Assembly: GCA_903910385.1 (NCBI GenBank) | Contig: CAIVZM010000051.1 | Span: 24,436-88,435 of the forward strand | From: an uncultured Armatimonadota bacterium | GTDB lineage: Bacteria > Armatimonadota > Armatimonadia > Armatimonadales > Armatimonadaceae | Direction of reading: 5' to 3' | Length of the DNA stretch: 64,000 bases | Shown here: positions 62,748 through 64,000 of the stretch, one piece after another | How positions within the stretch are numbered: position 1 is the stretch's first letter | Layout of the letters: the number at the start of each line of letters is the position of its first letter | The notes under the pieces: model-generated | What the model was told of the DNA's origin: nothing | Database searches by the model: none | The model's input: the letters and a program-made list of their open reading frames with translations, nothing else | Program-made: the position numbers and the translations under genes

Positions 62748-63383
62748 CTACTTCTCTGCGATGAGTTTTTGTTTCTTGAGTTCTTTGATGGCGATGCCAA
62801 CAACCTCATCTACAAGGCGACGCGCCATACCGATATCGACGCTCTCACTCAGTCCCGTCCAGACAAGCTTTTCATCGGCGACATTGTAGACATTGGTTTC
62901 GACGCGGTAGACTTGCTCGGTCTCAGTGTATCCGGGCGTGGATACCAGATTGTAAGTATGGGAATAGTACGAGCCGAAGCCGTTGTAGTAACCGTAAGGA
63001 GCCGGGGCGTAATAGGTCTGACCAGGAACAAACGTCCGACGCTCCTCCTTACCTGCCAATCGGCTGAGGACAACGCCATCACATCCGTTTTGTTTGACTA
63101 CCGCGCGAATCTTCTCCAAATCCCCTGACATATCGGCGGACGCGATACTGTATCCAGCGACTCCTTGCGTTCCTACGGGTAGTTTCTTCACAAATTCATC
63201 TTCGGCGGTACGGCGCAGCGCCTCATCCTTAATAACAGCGAAGACCGCAATCTTCTTAAACGGCGCTCCCGTAAAGCTAGGATCCTTCCATTGAGCGGCA
63301 AATCGGGTACGGTCATTATTGCCGCATCCAGCAAGTAAGGCGAACACGGCGATCAGAAGCGCAGGGGCGAGTATTCTTTTCAT
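62748..63383 (-). CDS. Lipoprotein, DUF4136-like
   Basis: The 211-residue protein has a signal peptide with lipobox LLAGC (Cys20). The mature part contains FKKIAVFAVIKDEALRRTAEDEFVKKL, IRAVVKQNGCDGVVLSRLAGKEER, a Tyr/Gly-rich loop (YYAPAPYGYYNGFGSYYSHTYN) and a final strand YNVADEKLVWTGLSESV, as in DUF4136-type or LptE/TolB-N-like alpha/beta lipoproteins. Function unknown; envelope location likely. It lies 46 nt after the hypothetical gene of the DUF1559 cluster. Confidence 0.78.
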   Translation of the reverse strand: MKRILAPALLIAVFALLAGCGNNDRTRFAAQWKDPSFTGAPFKKIAVFAVIKDEALRRTAEDEFVKKLPVGTQGVAGYSIASADMSGDLEKIRAVVKQNGCDGVVLSRLAGKEERRTFVPGQTYYAPAPYGYYNGFGSYYSHTYNLVSTPGYTETEQVYRVETNVYNVADEKLVWTGLSESVDIGMARRLVDEVVGIAIKELKKQKLIAEK

Positions 63384-63429
63384 GGGAAGATATCTTTCTG
63401 TATTCAGACGCTGTTAGGCAGACATAGAA

Positions 63430-63810
63430 TCAATCTCGCGGGACGTTAGTCAAACGTTCCCGGAACGAAGAGATGATATCGCTGTCCGTCGTGAAACGTG
63501 AAACTATAGTCTCGATCTCTTCATTCCTATCGCCATCGACCACGAGAGCCGCGCAGATTTTTTGCTTCCGTTCCTTGGGCTGTTCTGTGTTCGCTGACGT
63601 ACCAGGTTTCGTATTTGTCGACGTTTCCATTCCCATCAATTCTATCCCCCTATCAGCTATCTCAACTATCTCAACCGGCAGACATTGACGAACGGAATCT
63701 TCGATTCCTGTATAGCATCGTAACGAAAGGCGATAGAACGTGTTTACCTCGGTGGAACCCTCTGGTAGGGAGTTGAGGCGGCGCGCCAGCGGACACAGAC
63801 CGATATTCAC
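63430..63810 (-). CDS. Hypothetical protein downstream of the DUF1559 gene
   Basis: A 126-residue frame from GTG 63810, 12 nt after the stop of the DUF1559 gene, hence probably co-transcribed. The middle part is hydrophilic and Thr/Asn-rich, and the C-terminal third (KICAALVVDGDRNEEIETIVSRFTTDSDIISSFRERL) looks like a small alpha/beta or helical module. No recognised family, no signal peptide or membrane segment. The start is uncertain, and a frame by chance cannot be excluded. Confidence 0.4.
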   Translation of the reverse strand: MNIGLCPLARRLNSLPEGSTEVNTFYRLSLRCYTGIEDSVRQCLPVEIVEIADRGIELMGMETSTNTKPGTSANTEQPKERKQKICAALVVDGDRNEEIETIVSRFTTDSDIISSFRERLTNVPRD

Positions 63811-63822
63811 GGCAATGGCAGG

Positions 63823-64000
63823 TCAGTCGTTGGCGTCGTCCGCAACGGTGAACAGGTACATGACGCCTTTCGAGTTGGTTTTCGCCAGATAGTCCAGCGA
63901 AGTCGCTTTGGAGTGTCCATCGCACCAGAGGACGTTGGTCTTACCCTGATGCCGTTCGATGACATACTGAATCTGTGGGATATTCGGGTCCTGAAGGGTA
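63823..64000 (-). CDS. DUF1559 / H-X9-DG prepilin-like protein, 3' part
   Basis: The last 59 codons of a gene that enters from the right edge. They contain RHQGKTNVLWCDGHSK, that is His-x9-Asp-Gly, the C-terminal hallmark of the prepilin-type H-X9-DG proteins (DUF1559), which usually begin with a type IV pilin-like cleavage motif. Such proteins occur in many copies in Planctomycetota, Lentisphaerota and Armatimonadota, which is the main taxonomic hint of this window. The tail ends MYLFTVADDAND. The N-terminal pilin signal is outside the window. Confidence 0.85.
   Translation of the reverse strand, partial: TLQDPNIPQIQYVIERHQGKTNVLWCDGHSKATSLDYLAKTNSKGVMYLFTVADDAND

Overview
The window reads as chromosomal DNA of a free-living bacterium with moderate to high GC. 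Armatimonadota is the most likely phylum. The hints are a truncated H-X9-DG (DUF1559) prepilin-like gene at the right edge, a large DUF6785-type membrane protein, several Gfo/Idh/MocA oxidoreductases, a SecD-SecF fusion and RHS genes with the YYDPATGRFVNRDP core. A planctomycete-like lineage cannot be excluded from one window. Most genes are housekeeping or metabolic. I saw no tRNA, rRNA, CRISPR array, transposase or phage gene.

Layout. 1-6373: the 5' end of glmU diverges from leuS, followed by a ComEA-like protein, an unknown protein with a phosphoribosyltransferase-like motif, and a zinc-less medium-chain dehydrogenase with an 11-codon leader ORF. 6374-10591: an AT-rich gap, then a polysaccharide ABC ATPase, two methyltransferases and a glycosyltransferase. 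10845-13716: purF, moaD, moaE and rimI in a row. 13923-22928 (minus strand): a sulfatase-modifying-factor-like protein, a phosphonatase/FAD-oxidase pair, a HIT protein, a GH18 hydrolase, a family B DNA polymerase, an MFS carrier and a sugar oxidoreductase. 23295-30460: an SMP-30 lactonase with an operator-like palindrome, recN, an ankyrin protein, a pentapeptide-repeat protein, fhs and a methyltransferase. 30565-39213: a GH65 lipoprotein, pyruvate kinase, an FtsB-like protein, a small TauE/SafE protein, a two-repeat lipoprotein, the DUF6785 protein and a DUF92 protein. 39263-42728: glycosyltransferase/acetyltransferase genes and a 3-methyladenine glycosylase. 42779-46213: an RHS orphan-tip array. 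46221-64000: lysA, ppx, a helical-repeat protein, VOC and AEC genes, modB-modA, cstA, purB, secDF, an oxidoreductase, a lipoprotein, a hypothetical gene and the DUF1559 gene.

The most unusual part is 43052-46213. Three copies of the RHS core-associated sequence lie in tandem on the minus strand. Two are followed by distinct C-terminal toxin-type tips, each with a small probable immunity gene. None has a proper 5' end or start codon, and a 24-bp direct repeat marks both edges. It looks like a silent cassette store for polymorphic toxin tips, detached from any full-length RHS gene.

A second pattern runs across the window. About ten start codons sit exactly 6 nt (once 5 nt) downstream of a TATAAT-like hexamer, so the transcript would begin at the start codon. 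This points to frequent leaderless translation beside ordinary Shine-Dalgarno genes, and it was used here to choose several starts, including that of a ModA protein with no signal peptide. All functional names are sequence-based inferences; no database search was run.
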